Source of the DNA: Cocleimonas sp.
GTDB lineage: Bacteria > Pseudomonadota > Gammaproteobacteria > Thiotrichales > Thiotrichaceae
Reading direction: 5' to 3'
Assembly (NCBI GenBank): GCA_021647365.1
Contig: JAKIUW010000003.1
Coordinates: 62,001 to 126,000, forward strand
DNA: 64,000 nucleotides
The position numbers and the translations under genes are program-made. Shown one piece after another: positions 16,928-25,544 of the stretch. The notes below the pieces were generated by a model. It saw nothing but the letters and a program-made list of their open reading frames with translations. It was not told the DNA's origin and searched no databases. Each line of letters starts with the position of its first letter. The first letter of the stretch is position 1.

Positions 16928-19345
16928 CTACTTACTCAACACCTTAAAACCCTGCGTAATACTATTGCCTTCTTCATCCACTAGCGTGAGTTGGTGCTTG
17001 CCTTCATTTATCCAGATGGCTTGCTCATGGTAGGTTTGGGTTGTGCCTAAGAAGGTATTATCTAAATGCCAATAGAGTTGGGCTTGTGGATTGCGGTGTA
17101 TTGCTTTAAAAAGTGTTTTTCCGCGTTTTCCTGCTAGCTCTCTAGGTATGTATATTTGCGTGTTTCGTCGCGGGTAGATTAATGAGATCGGGCTACCTAT
17201 TTGATTGCTTTGCGCTTGTTGGCAATCATCTCGCCATTCGGGTAATGGCTTGTAATCAGAGTGATATTGCTTATAGTAATAGGCTTGATCGGGCGGTAGT
17301 ACGAACCAGCTTTCTTGTGTCATATTGATTACTGATTCACAACCGCCGTGTACACGTTTTTGATTTTTTTCATCCAAATGTACCCGCTGGTGGTTCGGCG
17401 TTACGCGATCAAAGTGGCTATTGTAGGGAATTTTATATTCTCTGGAGTCACACAGATCATTGGCTAAAAAACCATCATCTTTACAGATTTTAACAGTTTT
17501 CATTTGATCGATTGGCTTTTTAAACCAGCTTGAATTCAGCGGCAGTAAATTAAATGTATCGAATAATATTGGGGCAGCAACGCGCACGCCTGTCATATTG
17601 CGTCTGCCTTTTCCTGTGGCATGGCCTACCCACACGCCTACGGTGTATTGTGGCGTTGTGCCGATTGCCCAAGCGTCTCTGTGACCAAAACTGGTGCCTG
17701 TTTTCCATGCAATTTTGTGTGTGCTGTTAAAGCGTTTCCAGTATGCGCCTGTGCCTGGGCGGTTTACTTCGATCAATGCTTCTAGTGTCATCCATGCACT
17801 TGCGGGACTGATTTCATTTCGCCTTGTGGTTTGAATATTGCCTTTTTTTGTTGCGATGGCTTGATAGTAATTTTGAGTTTTTTTCTCTCCATCTTGTTGG
17901 GCGCGGTTGGCTAGGTTTGCGTACATGGCGGTTAACTCCCATAACGTGCCTTCCGCTCCACCTAAAATTAGTGGCAAACCGTATTCGCGTGAACGACGGT
18001 GTAAGGTACTCATGCCCATTTGGCGCAAGCTGGCTAAAAAGCTTTCGACACCGTGGTAGCTCAGCATATTAACAGCGGGAATATTCAGTGAGCTTGCCAG
18101 TGCTTGTTTAGCACGTACCGCTCCACGAAATTTTCGGTCGTAGTTTTTAGGACGATAACCGGTGTAACGCACAGAGGTATCGGCGACTAATGTTTCTGGA
18201 AGAATCTCGCCTTGCTCAATCATGCGTGCAAATAAAAACGGTTTTAGCGTGCTACCTGTACTGCGTGGCACGCGAACCATATCTATCGCTTGCCCATGCT
18301 TGGTAGCACGATTTGTTGGCGCATTACCCACATAAGCCTTAGTCTCAAAAGTTTTATTATCAATCACCACGATGCCAAAGTTATGAATATCTTTCAGCGC
18401 TAAAACTTCAGCTCGGTGCTTGGCTATTTGGTTGAGGCGTTGTTGTAAAACATAATCAATGGTTGTTTCAAAGCGTTGTTGCTTGCGGCTTTTAGCGACC
18501 AAGGTATCAAGTAAGTGAGGCGCCATTCGTGGAAGTGCTTTGGGTTTTAGGGGCAATGTTTCAGCAATCGCTAGCTGATAATCTAGTTTACTTATCTTTC
18601 CCTGCTCAAATATTTTCTTTAATAAGCGATCACGTTTGGCTTTGAGTTTATTCCGTTTTCGACTGATGTGGATGAGTGCGGGACTATTAGGCAATACCGC
18701 TAGCATGGCGCTTTCTGCCCATGAGAGCTTTTCAGGTCCTCGCCCAAAATAGCGCCACGAGGCCGCTTCTAGCCCAACCACATTTCCTCCAAAGGGCGCG
18801 TGACTGGCGTATAAATTCAGGATTTGATCTTTACTGTAACGAGTCTCCAGACGCAAAGCTTTAAAAGCTTCTACCGCTTTTTCCCAAAATGTGCGCTGTG
18901 GATTATGCGATGACAAACGAATCACTTGCATCGAAATGGTACTTCCGCCACTGACTATTCGCCCTGCTTTTAGGTTTAGTTTAATCGCGCGACCAATCGC
19001 CAGAGGATCAACACCAAAATGGCTATAAAAGCGTTTGTCTTCAAACGCAACAATGCTGGTTTTAAATTTCTCTGGGATTTTTTCAAGCGGCGGAAAGCGC
19101 CATTGCTCATCAGCTGAAATATGCGCGCCCAATAATTTGCCTTCGCTACTGAGTAAAATACTTGAAACAGGTGCTTTAAAAAGAGTATTGGGCAGACAAA
19201 TATAAAAACTGATACCAGCACCTACCAGCAAGCTAAGCAGCAAAAGGCGTAATAGGTTTTTTTTTGTAGTAAAACCTTTGCTTGAATGTCTGGAAGCACA
19301 CCCCCCCACCTTTACATGATGTTTATTGTTTATAAAAAACATCAT
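16928..19345 (-). CDS. pbpC: Penicillin-binding protein 1C
   Basis: 805 residues, bifunctional peptidoglycan synthase. Order: membrane anchor (about 32-52), glycosyltransferase 51 domain (FEDKRFYSHFGVDP with the catalytic Glu, GGSTISMQV, GLEAASWRYFGRGP), transpeptidase domain (STGSTLKPFLFA with the acyl-serine, SSLN, KTGTSFGHRDAW), and the PBP1C C-terminal domain (ISLIYPRRNTQIYIPREL). The usual partner, an alpha-2-macroglobulin gene (yfhM), is not adjacent. The N-terminus is unusual: residues 9-18 (KHHVKVGGCA) are translated from a repeat arm at 19296-19318, and the first ATGs lie in the centre of that repeat. The conserved protein probably began near FTTKKNLLR. Confidence 0.92.
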   Translation of the reverse strand: MMFFINNKHHVKVGGCASRHSSKGFTTKKNLLRLLLLSLLVGAGISFYICLPNTLFKAPVSSILLSSEGKLLGAHISADEQWRFPPLEKIPEKFKTSIVAFEDKRFYSHFGVDPLAIGRAIKLNLKAGRIVSGGSTISMQVIRLSSHNPQRTFWEKAVEAFKALRLETRYSKDQILNLYASHAPFGGNVVGLEAASWRYFGRGPEKLSWAESAMLAVLPNSPALIHISRKRNKLKAKRDRLLKKIFEQGKISKLDYQLAIAETLPLKPKALPRMAPHLLDTLVAKSRKQQRFETTIDYVLQQRLNQIAKHRAEVLALKDIHNFGIVVIDNKTFETKAYVGNAPTNRATKHGQAIDMVRVPRSTGSTLKPFLFARMIEQGEILPETLVADTSVRYTGYRPKNYDRKFRGAVRAKQALASSLNIPAVNMLSYHGVESFLASLRQMGMSTLHRRSREYGLPLILGGAEGTLWELTAMYANLANRAQQDGEKKTQNYYQAIATKKGNIQTTRRNEISPASAWMTLEALIEVNRPGTGAYWKRFNSTHKIAWKTGTSFGHRDAWAIGTTPQYTVGVWVGHATGKGRRNMTGVRVAAPILFDTFNLLPLNSSWFKKPIDQMKTVKICKDDGFLANDLCDSREYKIPYNSHFDRVTPNHQRVHLDEKNQKRVHGGCESVINMTQESWFVLPPDQAYYYKQYHSDYKPLPEWRDDCQQAQSNQIGSPISLIYPRRNTQIYIPRELAGKRGKTLFKAIHRNPQAQLYWHLDNTFLGTTQTYHEQAIWINEGKHQLTLVDEEGNSITQGFKVLSK

Positions 19346-19355
19346 GTAAAACTAG
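19293..19355. repeat. GCACAC-type palindrome, copy 7, overlapping the pbpC start and interrupted
   Basis: Left arm 19296-19318 (CAC type with one T changed to C) lies within the pbpC coding region. The right arm begins at 19343 (CATGTAAAACTAG, TAG type), is broken at 19355, and resumes as GGGTGTGCTTTT at 19529-19540 after a 170-base insertion. Confidence 0.85.
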
Positions 19356-19525
19356 TACATCAACCAGTTCAAAGTGTCGGCATCAGTTGTTCTGTCTGTA
19401 TTCATGACTAGGCGCACTTTGAAGGGAATGGTACTCCCTTCACAAGAAGTGCAACAACGGCATGGATACAGACAGGACAACCCTTCGGGCTATGCTGATA
19501 CCGACACTTTGAACTGGTTGGTGTA
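19356..19525. mobile_element. 170-bp palindromic MITE-like insertion
   Basis: Ends are near-perfect inverted repeats of about 30 bases (CATCAACCAGTTCAAAGTGT at the left; GACACTTTGAACTGGTTGGT at the right). Inside, a second inverted pair (TTGTTCTGTCTGTATTCATG / CATGGATACAGACAGGACAA) and a third (GCACTTTGAAGGGA / TCCCTTCACAAGAAGTGC, imperfect) continue the symmetry nearly to the centre, so the whole unit can fold into one hairpin. It encodes nothing credible and sits inside a GCACAC-type arm, so it is younger than that arm. The symmetry suggests a miniature element moved by a transposase elsewhere in the genome. Confidence 0.8.
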
Positions 19526-19528
19526 CTT

Positions 19529-19540
19529 GGGTGTGCTTTT
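19529..19540 (-). repeat. Detached end of GCACAC-type arm (copy 7)
   Basis: GGGTGTGCTTTT continues the right arm broken at 19355 by the 170-base insertion. Confidence 0.75.
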
Positions 19541-19639
19541 ATATTTATCATACAAGCATCATAGCAGGGCTATTGGATGAACTTTTGAAGAAGTTGTGGA
19601 GAATTTGCGTAGTTTATCTGCTGTGACTTTTTTGTATTA

Positions 19640-20305
19640 CTAAAACGAGAAACTAGATTTAGTCTCTACGCCAACCAAAGGCTTTAGCGCTGTTTCGAAG
19701 AGGCTGGTTCTTGCAAACGTATTGTGATTTTCACCTTCGCCACGTATTACTTTCATCGCGTGCATAGTTTGCCCCGAGCCAACGACAATAAAAAGCCGAC
19801 CTTGTGGTTTTAGTAGTTGCTCAAATAAAGGAATATATTCTGGGATTGAACCCGTCACAGCAATAGCATCGTATTTTTTAGTTATTTTGAGGGTAGGTTC
19901 AAAAATATCCTTACTCTCAAGCAATACATTAGCAATATTATTCTCGGCTAATCGCTCGCTTGCGCTTTGCAAAAAGTCATCATGTATATCAATACTGTGA
20001 ACATGCTTTGCCATCGTCGCCATGCAGGCGGTTACAAAACCGCTGCCTGTTCCAATCTCAAGACATTCATCATCAATATCAATTTCAAGTTCTTGTAGCA
20101 AGCGACCTTCTACTCGTGGGAACATCATAGACTCACCATGCTCCAATGGAATTTCAATATCGGCATAAGCCATTGACTTTACATCATCAACAACGAAGGC
20201 ATCACGCGGGACACTTCCCATGATTTGCAGAACGGTACCATCAAGCACAGACCACGGGCGGATTTGTTGTTCGACCATATTGAAACGTGCTTGTTCGTAA
20301 TTCAT
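19640..20305 (-). CDS. pcm: Protein-L-isoaspartate O-methyltransferase family
   Basis: 221 residues with an N-terminal MVEQQIRPWSVLD, IEIPLEHGESMMFPRVEGRLL and the SAM-binding motif LEIGTGSGFVTACMATMAKHVHSID. The family repairs isoaspartyl residues in aged proteins by methyl transfer from SAM. A motif MVEQQIRPW is typical of the proteobacterial Pcm branch that is sometimes encoded near tolC. Moderately divergent from E. coli Pcm, so substrate is by family only. Confidence 0.85.
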   Translation of the reverse strand: MNYEQARFNMVEQQIRPWSVLDGTVLQIMGSVPRDAFVVDDVKSMAYADIEIPLEHGESMMFPRVEGRLLQELEIDIDDECLEIGTGSGFVTACMATMAKHVHSIDIHDDFLQSASERLAENNIANVLLESKDIFEPTLKITKKYDAIAVTGSIPEYIPLFEQLLKPQGRLFIVVGSGQTMHAMKVIRGEGENHNTFARTSLFETALKPLVGVETKSSFSF

Positions 20306-20422
20306 ATTGGTACCATTTTGACTGTAAGTGTGTTGTGAAAAGCTACTGCCTAAGAGTACGAATAATCACAGCAGAAGGCAAGTAATCTGCTATAGATCTA
20401 ATCATATAACATTGAAAAGCAG

Positions 20423-20459
20423 ACACAAAAAAGCCCGAGTGACTCGGGCTTTTTTGTGT
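20423..20459. terminator. Bidirectional intrinsic terminator after soxA
   Basis: Perfect 18-base arms (ACACAAAAAAGCCCGAGT and its complement) around one G. A-run and T-run flank the GC stem on both strands. It ends the soxXYZA transcript. Confidence 0.92.
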
Positions 20460-20479
20460 TCTAGTCTTATAGGTTCGGG

Positions 20480-21313
20480 TTACTTGCGAGCACCTGGGCC
20501 ATTTAGCTCTAGACCATTTGATGTAACAGCTTGGAAGTACTCCAATGCTTTATATTCATCACTCTGCGCTTTGAAAGGCTTTGCACGAACATTCTTATTA
20601 CAACCGCCGTAACGTCTATGCAATGTACCCATACTGTTCCATTTCGAACGGTAAACAGGGAAGTGTGAAGGATGACCTAAAGCTGGGCTTAGGTTATCAC
20701 CACGTATCCACTTGTCTGCACTGTAAACATGACAATCAGCACATGAAAGGTTTAACTGACCACGCTTAGCGTAGAAGAATGTTTTACCTTTGTTGTACCA
20801 TGCTAGTGCTTTGTCAGTCTTTGGCTCTGTTGTGATTTTTCCACCACGACCTGCAAATGCAATGTGAGCTGAAACGGCAGCAATATTACCTTTCTTCCAT
20901 TTAAATGGCTTTTCACCGTTATCTGTAAGACATTTATTGATTGTGCCTTCCAAGGTAACTATCGTATCTGCCTTTTCATCATGGTATGGGTATTTTGCGC
21001 GTGTTCCGCTTATGTCCTTGCCAAAACAATCAGTAAAAGATTTGCCGTTTTTAAACTTCTTTTCCCAAAGCTCCGCACCTTTATCAAGCGCAATTTCATA
21101 AGGAGGAAACTCTTCAATTTCTTCCCATTGAGAACGTGCATCTTTGTTGTATGCGTAAATACCATTGATGTAATCAGCAAAGTTATCACTGCTAGTGTTC
21201 TTTTTAAAATACCCTTTCAATGCCTCTCTGTCTTCTGCAGGAGTTGCTTGTGCAGTTAACAAAGGAGTAAGAGCTAATGATAGAAGAGCAATTGCTCCTA
21301 TTAGTTTTTTCAT
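20480..21313 (-). CDS. soxA: SoxA, L-cysteine S-thiosulfotransferase catalytic subunit
   Basis: 277 residues, signal peptide ending QATPAE. One haem c site CADCH at 191-195 and the catalytic cysteine in RRYGGCNKNVRA (Cys about 238), which becomes a persulfide. The N-terminal half keeps two cysteines (DCFG about 96, NKCL about 128) but no second CxxCH, so this is the mono-haem type. With SoxX it joins thiosulfate to the SoxY carrier in the periplasm. It is the last gene of the operon, after an intergenic stem-loop. Confidence 0.96.
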   Translation of the reverse strand: MKKLIGAIALLSLALTPLLTAQATPAEDREALKGYFKKNTSSDNFADYINGIYAYNKDARSQWEEIEEFPPYEIALDKGAELWEKKFKNGKSFTDCFGKDISGTRAKYPYHDEKADTIVTLEGTINKCLTDNGEKPFKWKKGNIAAVSAHIAFAGRGGKITTEPKTDKALAWYNKGKTFFYAKRGQLNLSCADCHVYSADKWIRGDNLSPALGHPSHFPVYRSKWNSMGTLHRRYGGCNKNVRAKPFKAQSDEYKALEYFQAVTSNGLELNGPGARK

Positions 21314-21358
21314 TTATACATATCCTCCTAATTTTGTTCTCTTACTGATCACTTTTAA

Positions 21359-21391
21359 ATAACACCCTATACTAAACGTATCGGGTGTTAT
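21359..21391 (-). promoter_or_regulatory. Stem-loop between soxZ and soxA
   Basis: ATAACACCC-T-ATAC pairs with GTAT-C-GGGTGTTAT across a short loop: 9 plus 4 base pairs with one mismatch and no U-run. Within an operon such a stem usually marks RNA processing or uneven expression, here less soxA than soxYZ. Confidence 0.5.
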
Positions 21392-21435
21392 GTGAATATG
21401 TAGTAGAACTTATTTATATTTTTATAAAGCTAGTC

Positions 21436-21756
21436 TTACTTCTCGCCAACTTTCTTTTCTATAGTGTCGCTCTTATCCGTGTTGTCTTTCCACGTTAGTT
21501 TGACTTTATCTTCTTTTGTACCTGCGTATGCGAAAGATAAGAATGGGTTTTTAGAAACAGATCCACTCCATTGAGCCGTTAGAACAGGCTTATCATTAGC
21601 CGTTACTACTACTTCACTAATGTAATGAGCTGGGATCTTTTTACCCGACTTTTTGTCTTTACGAAGACCGGTTTCCATTGGATGAGTAATCAGAGCCTTA
21701 ACTTGGATTTTTCCACCCTTCTCTTTTGTACGTAATTTAATTGTTGATTTTGCCAT
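21436..21756 (-). CDS. soxZ: SoxZ, thiosulfate carrier partner
   Basis: 106 residues, no signal peptide: SoxZ is exported as a complex with SoxY. It shows the immunoglobulin-like SoxZ fold with KIQVKALITHPMETGLRKD, GKKIPAHYISEVVV and NPFLSFAYAG. It forms the SoxYZ carrier on which sulfur intermediates are bound. Five bases separate it from soxY. Confidence 0.97.
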   Translation of the reverse strand: MAKSTIKLRTKEKGGKIQVKALITHPMETGLRKDKKSGKKIPAHYISEVVVTANDKPVLTAQWSGSVSKNPFLSFAYAGTKEDKVKLTWKDNTDKSDTIEKKVGEK

Positions 21757-21761
21757 GATGA

Positions 21762-22217
21762 TTAGCCTCCGCAGCCGCCTTTAGTTACTTTTACATTTGC
21801 TTTAGCTGTGTAGAACTTGTCACCAGCTTTAACAACTGCGATTACATCTGTTGTTTTACCCATTTTAAAACGAGATTTAACAGCAGGAACGGCACCTTCG
21901 CCAAGCACATATTTTGCTGCAAATGGTGTTGCGTTTGCGGCTGTCAATGAGATGATTTCGGTTGTTCCTTCAATTTCTGATGTGATTCCTACAGGAACAA
22001 CAGCGCCGTTCTCGGCAATTTCAGGGGCTTTGATTTTGATGTCTTTAGACTCCGTGGCACCAGTAGCGCCGAGCATTTTTAAAACTTCGTCAACTGACTT
22101 AGCTTTAGTAACATCATTTCCGTGTGCAGCAGCAAAAGCAGTGTTAGTGCTTAATACGCCTGTGCTAATTGCAGCACTTGCTACAATTGTGCTTTTTAGA
22201 AAGCTTCTACGTTTCAT
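21762..22217 (-). CDS. soxY: SoxY, sulfur-carrying subunit
   Basis: 151 residues. A Tat signal (KRRSFLKS) fits export of the SoxYZ pair in folded form. The C-terminus ends VTKGGCGG, the swinging arm whose cysteine holds the thiosulfate, sulfane and sulfonate intermediates. Confidence 0.97.
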   Translation of the reverse strand: MKRRSFLKSTIVASAAISTGVLSTNTAFAAAHGNDVTKAKSVDEVLKMLGATGATESKDIKIKAPEIAENGAVVPVGITSEIEGTTEIISLTAANATPFAAKYVLGEGAVPAVKSRFKMGKTTDVIAVVKAGDKFYTAKANVKVTKGGCGG

Positions 22218-22267
22218 TAAATAATTCCTCTAAACGTTTTAATTTGAATTTTATAAAAAAGTGGGTT

Positions 22268-22636
22268 TTAAAGTGTGTAAACAAAATCAAGAATCAAACC
22301 AATTTCTTTATCAGATAAAATGCCGTGTGATTGAAATGGGGGCATCATTGAATCTGGGTTTTTGGCATGTGGATCTGCGATTTGGGCACGTAATACAGCC
22401 TTATCGGGGAAGCGCGCCTTCATTGCAATTAATGGTGGAGCAATATTTCCAGCTTGATCTCCTCCTGCGATGAGGTGGCAAGCCAAACAATTGCCTTTCT
22501 TTTTATTAAAAGCGAGTTCTTTACCACTCATTTCTTTTTTCTTATCTCCTGCAGTAACTGCAGATGAGAAACCAAGGGCTCCTACTATCGCCAATGCAGA
22601 AACTGCAACTGACATAACGCGAAAACTTCTTCGCAT
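22268..22636 (-). CDS. soxX: SoxX, monohaem cytochrome c subunit
   Basis: 122 residues, signal peptide ending SAVTAG. A single haem site CLACH at 50-54 and a methionine-rich DSMMPPF segment with the probable axial Met. It receives electrons from SoxA during thiosulfate conjugation. First gene of soxXYZA; a strong TAGGAGG ribosome site precedes it. soxB and soxCD are not in the window, so they lie elsewhere or oxidation is incomplete. Confidence 0.95.
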   Translation of the reverse strand: MRRSFRVMSVAVSALAIVGALGFSSAVTAGDKKKEMSGKELAFNKKKGNCLACHLIAGGDQAGNIAPPLIAMKARFPDKAVLRAQIADPHAKNPDSMMPPFQSHGILSDKEIGLILDFVYTL

Positions 22637-22856
22637 ACTGACCTCCTAAATATAATATTATTTATAGACAGATATGTACTATTTATACGGAGGGCACTTT
22701 TTCATGCTCTCATAGCTTATCTGGACGACCAGCATATCCCAAAAAAAGTCGGCATGCAAAAATTTCTTTAAAATCAATGGAGTATAAGAACTTAAGCACA
22801 TTGTAATATGCTTATATAGATTGTATCCATATGTATTTACACACGTTAAATCGCAA

Positions 22857-24254
22857 TTATTTATGTTCTATTCGGCTCAATAAAGCTTGCATTTGTAACA
22901 GTTGATTTGCATCAGAACTGGGGGATTTAATCGCTTGGCGCAGTAACGATATTGCGGCCTTATAATTTCCCATACGAATATTCCTTTCTGCTGCTGCGCG
23001 ATAGGCTTCACCATCATGTCGTGTACTGCGAGCTATTTGCTGCTTAACCTCAAATAATTCTAGGCTAGTTTGTTCTGAGACGTGAATAACCTTTAGCGTT
23101 CGCCAAGCATTATCGCGCTGCCCCATTGAAATATAAGCTTGCGACAATAAAACAGACAGTGCTTCATGGCCCAAATAAATATTAAGCAAAGGCCTTAGTA
23201 ATGCTATGGTTTCTTTGGAACGTTGCTGCTTATTAAGCAACGTCCCTATCAATATCGCTTCTGGAACAACTCTGCTCTTACTTCCAATTGTTTGAAGCGC
23301 AAGGCGATCATTATTACGTTGTGATAACTGCAATGCCTTTGCATATTTTTTAACATTCGCAGGTACTTTATCGGGCACTGGCTTTGTTGATCTTGATAGT
23401 ACTCTTACTTTTTCTCGCATATAAAAATAGTTTGTGTTTTGTTTTTTTCCATTAAAACCTATTCGTTTAGCTCTTGCTCGTGTATCACTCACACGTTTTA
23501 GAGTTAAGGGATGGTTTCGCAGATACTCTCGTGCATTGGCATTTTGCCCGTCACTGAATAACTCTAGCTTAGCTAAAAAGGATGGCATTGCTTTTGGATC
23601 AAAACCCGACCTTGCAAGTATTCTTAAACCAACTCTGTCAGCTTCAGATTCAGCATCACGGCTAAAAGATAATTTTCTATGCGCGGATGCTGCAAGTGTC
23701 GCATTAATAATGGCTGACCCAGCCTCAGCGCTTTTACTACTGGCAATAATACCTGCGAGTATTGCTGCACCATTTGCAAATTTACTGCCTTCGGCTTTCC
23801 TAATCATTCTTATAATATGACGTTGTGTGATATGAGCAACCTCATGCGCCATAACAGCAGCAAGCTCACTTTCAGAGTCTGACCTAAGTATTAAACCCGC
23901 ATTAACAACAACGACTCCACCTATCGTAGCGAAAGCATTAACAGATGCATCACGTGTAATAAGAAAATAAAAGGGCGTGGTTGATTGTGGTGCATTAGAG
24001 GTAAGTTGATTGCCCAAAGAACGTATCCATGTATTAAGTTCAGGGTCTTCAATAATCTGTCCGCTACTTCTCAGCTTTCTTAAAATAGCTAAACCGTGTT
24101 CTCTTTCAGTTGCTGAATTAATAGATACATTAGCTTGTCCACCCAAATCTGGCAGATTTAGATCGGGCAATTCAAGATTTAAATCAGCATGCGCCAGAGC
24201 TGAAGACAATAAAAGAGCAATGAAAGCAGGAATAAATTTAACTGTTTTTTTCAT
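22857..24254 (-). CDS. bepA: BepA-like M48 metalloprotease with TPR region
   Basis: 465 residues, signal peptide ending ALAHA. The M48 domain has HEVAH at 137-141 followed by ITQRH, and SRDAESEADRVGLRILARSGFDP with the third ligand. About 290-465 is helical with TPR-like repeats. This is the layout of BepA (YfgC), the periplasmic chaperone and protease for LPS- and outer-membrane-protein assembly. Orthology is likely but the window holds a second, lipid-anchored M48 protease (514-1521). Confidence 0.88.
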   Translation of the reverse strand: MKKTVKFIPAFIALLLSSALAHADLNLELPDLNLPDLGGQANVSINSATEREHGLAILRKLRSSGQIIEDPELNTWIRSLGNQLTSNAPQSTTPFYFLITRDASVNAFATIGGVVVVNAGLILRSDSESELAAVMAHEVAHITQRHIIRMIRKAEGSKFANGAAILAGIIASSKSAEAGSAIINATLAASAHRKLSFSRDAESEADRVGLRILARSGFDPKAMPSFLAKLELFSDGQNANAREYLRNHPLTLKRVSDTRARAKRIGFNGKKQNTNYFYMREKVRVLSRSTKPVPDKVPANVKKYAKALQLSQRNNDRLALQTIGSKSRVVPEAILIGTLLNKQQRSKETIALLRPLLNIYLGHEALSVLLSQAYISMGQRDNAWRTLKVIHVSEQTSLELFEVKQQIARSTRHDGEAYRAAAERNIRMGNYKAAISLLRQAIKSPSSDANQLLQMQALLSRIEHK

Positions 24255-24276
24255 ATTGGCATAATAATAGACTATA

Positions 24277-24305
24277 AAAGCACACCCCCCTAGTTTTACA
24301 TGATG
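24277..24305 (+). repeat. GCACAC-type solitary arm (24280-24302)
   Basis: Exact TAG-type arm preceded by AAAA and followed by ATG, upstream of the bepA start. No inverted partner nearby. Confidence 0.9.
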
Positions 24306-24423
24306 CGAAGACGGATGTATTAATCAGATGTTACTGCAAGTGCTTAGTTCATACTTTTGCTTATTTTATTAATATGAAGGCTTTTACTCGTTATCTGACT
24401 CGTACAAGAGTCTCAATATAATG

Positions 24424-24438
24424 CCCCACTTTTACATG
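24424..24438 (+). repeat. GCACAC-type partial arm
   Basis: CCCCACTTTTACATG, the inner 15 bases of a CAC-type arm, in the same direction as the arm at 24280. It overlaps the region just after the MAPEG gene. Confidence 0.7.
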
Positions 24439-24443
24439 CTCAT

Positions 24444-24869
24444 TTATAACGGCAATACATCTATACAAATCCTAACCCAGAGAACCATTAACACTAAGGT
24501 ACTAACAATAAACACATTTTTTCGGTGCATAAGTTTATTATTCGTTGTGTGAATATATGAGTGCAATAAACGTGTTAAGAAGAATGCCCATGATAGTGCA
24601 ACATAAAAGGGGTCAATATTTTTCAACACAATCAAAAGCAATATTGCCACATAAAAAAATATTGGCATTTCAAGCAAGTTATCATAGTGCTGGGTGACCT
24701 TAGCAAGGTAATCGGGAAGCTTGGCACCTTTGTATAATCTAAAATATTGCGGATTTAAACCATCTTGAAGTACCGCACGATAACGTAACTTTAACATCCA
24801 AAGCATAACTCCAAATGTTAGAAAAATCATTCCAATCATCGGTAGTAGCAACGCTGCTTGTAAGCTCAT
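24444..24869 (-). CDS. MAPEG family membrane protein
   Basis: 141 residues, four membrane helices. KGAKLPDYLAKVTQHYDNLLEMPIFFYVAILLL is cut here to its core, QHYDNLLEMPIFFY, the MAPEG signature of membrane glutathione- and eicosanoid-related enzymes. Start at ATG 24869, preceded by GGAGGAA; earlier codons are inside the promoter region. It is divergent from a TetR regulator and probably controlled by it. Confidence 0.85.
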   Translation of the reverse strand: MSLQAALLLPMIGMIFLTFGVMLWMLKLRYRAVLQDGLNPQYFRLYKGAKLPDYLAKVTQHYDNLLEMPIFFYVAILLLIVLKNIDPFYVALSWAFFLTRLLHSYIHTTNNKLMHRKNVFIVSTLVLMVLWVRICIDVLPL

Positions 24870-24908
24870 AGTAATTCCTCCTAAAAGGATCAGCATAGAT
24901 AAACTCTA

Positions 24909-24928
24909 AATATGTTCAACAACATATT
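24909..24928. promoter_or_regulatory. Candidate TetR operator
   Basis: AATATGTT-CAAC-AACATATT, a perfect 8-base inverted repeat, lies 24 bases before the regulator ATG and 40 before the MAPEG start, the expected place for an operator controlling both. Confidence 0.65.
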
Positions 24929-24951
24929 GAAGGCTTGTTTATACTTTGCTT

Positions 24952-25542
24952 ATGCCATATTCAAAAGAACACAAGAAAGAAACACGCAAAAAAATTCTCG
25001 ATAGTGCAATTACACTTTTTTCAAGTAAGGGATTTGATCAAGTATCCATTGATGAATTAATGCAACATGCGGACTTAACAAGGGGTGCGTTTTATGCGCA
25101 TTTTGAGAGCAAAGAAGCGGTTTATGCAAAGGCCATAATTGCAGGCGCAAAGAAAAGTAGAATCACCCATCAAAAACCAAAAAAGCTCACAGAGGATGAA
25201 TGGATGAAAGATTTACTGATGGGATATTTAAGCGAAGACCACATCACGCAAAAATATTCACCTTGCCCTTTAGCATTTTTGGTGACCGACATTGCAAACA
25301 ATAAGAAGGAAGTGCGAGCGACTTATACGCGCATATACAAAATATTGAACAAAACTATTCAGATACAGCTTGATAAAAATCCAGAGCGCCCGAAACCTAA
25401 CGAGCAAGAAGTATTCGCTACGACAGCAATGATGATTGGAGGTGTTGCAATTGGTAGAGCACTTAACGACGAAGCAACTATCAAAGATTTGCTTGATAGT
25501 TGTCGCAAAGCAACTCTTAGCTTGTTGAAGCTAGAAAACTAA
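24952..25542 (+). CDS. TetR family transcriptional regulator
   Basis: 196 residues. N-terminal TetR helix-turn-helix: TRKKILDSAITLFSSKGF, VSIDELMQHADLTRGAFYAHF, ESKEAVYAKAI. The C-terminal ligand domain (about 70-196) has CPLAFLVTDIAN, similar to NemR/AcrR-like regulators that respond to electrophiles or toxic organics. ATG 24952 is used (a TTG lies two codons earlier). Divergent from MAPEG gene, sharing one palindromic operator. Confidence 0.9.
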   Translation: MPYSKEHKKETRKKILDSAITLFSSKGFDQVSIDELMQHADLTRGAFYAHFESKEAVYAKAIIAGAKKSRITHQKPKKLTEDEWMKDLLMGYLSEDHITQKYSPCPLAFLVTDIANNKKEVRATYTRIYKILNKTIQIQLDKNPERPKPNEQEVFATTAMMIGGVAIGRALNDEATIKDLLDSCRKATLSLLKLEN

Positions 25543-25544
25543 AC

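Noticed and set aside
19374..19580. 68-residue reading frame
   Set aside because: It lies inside the 170-bp inverted-repeat element and has no ribosome site or recognisable product.
24306..24423. Mobile element between two repeat arms before bepA
   Set aside because: The two arms are in direct, not inverted, orientation and the segment has no inverted ends or frame.
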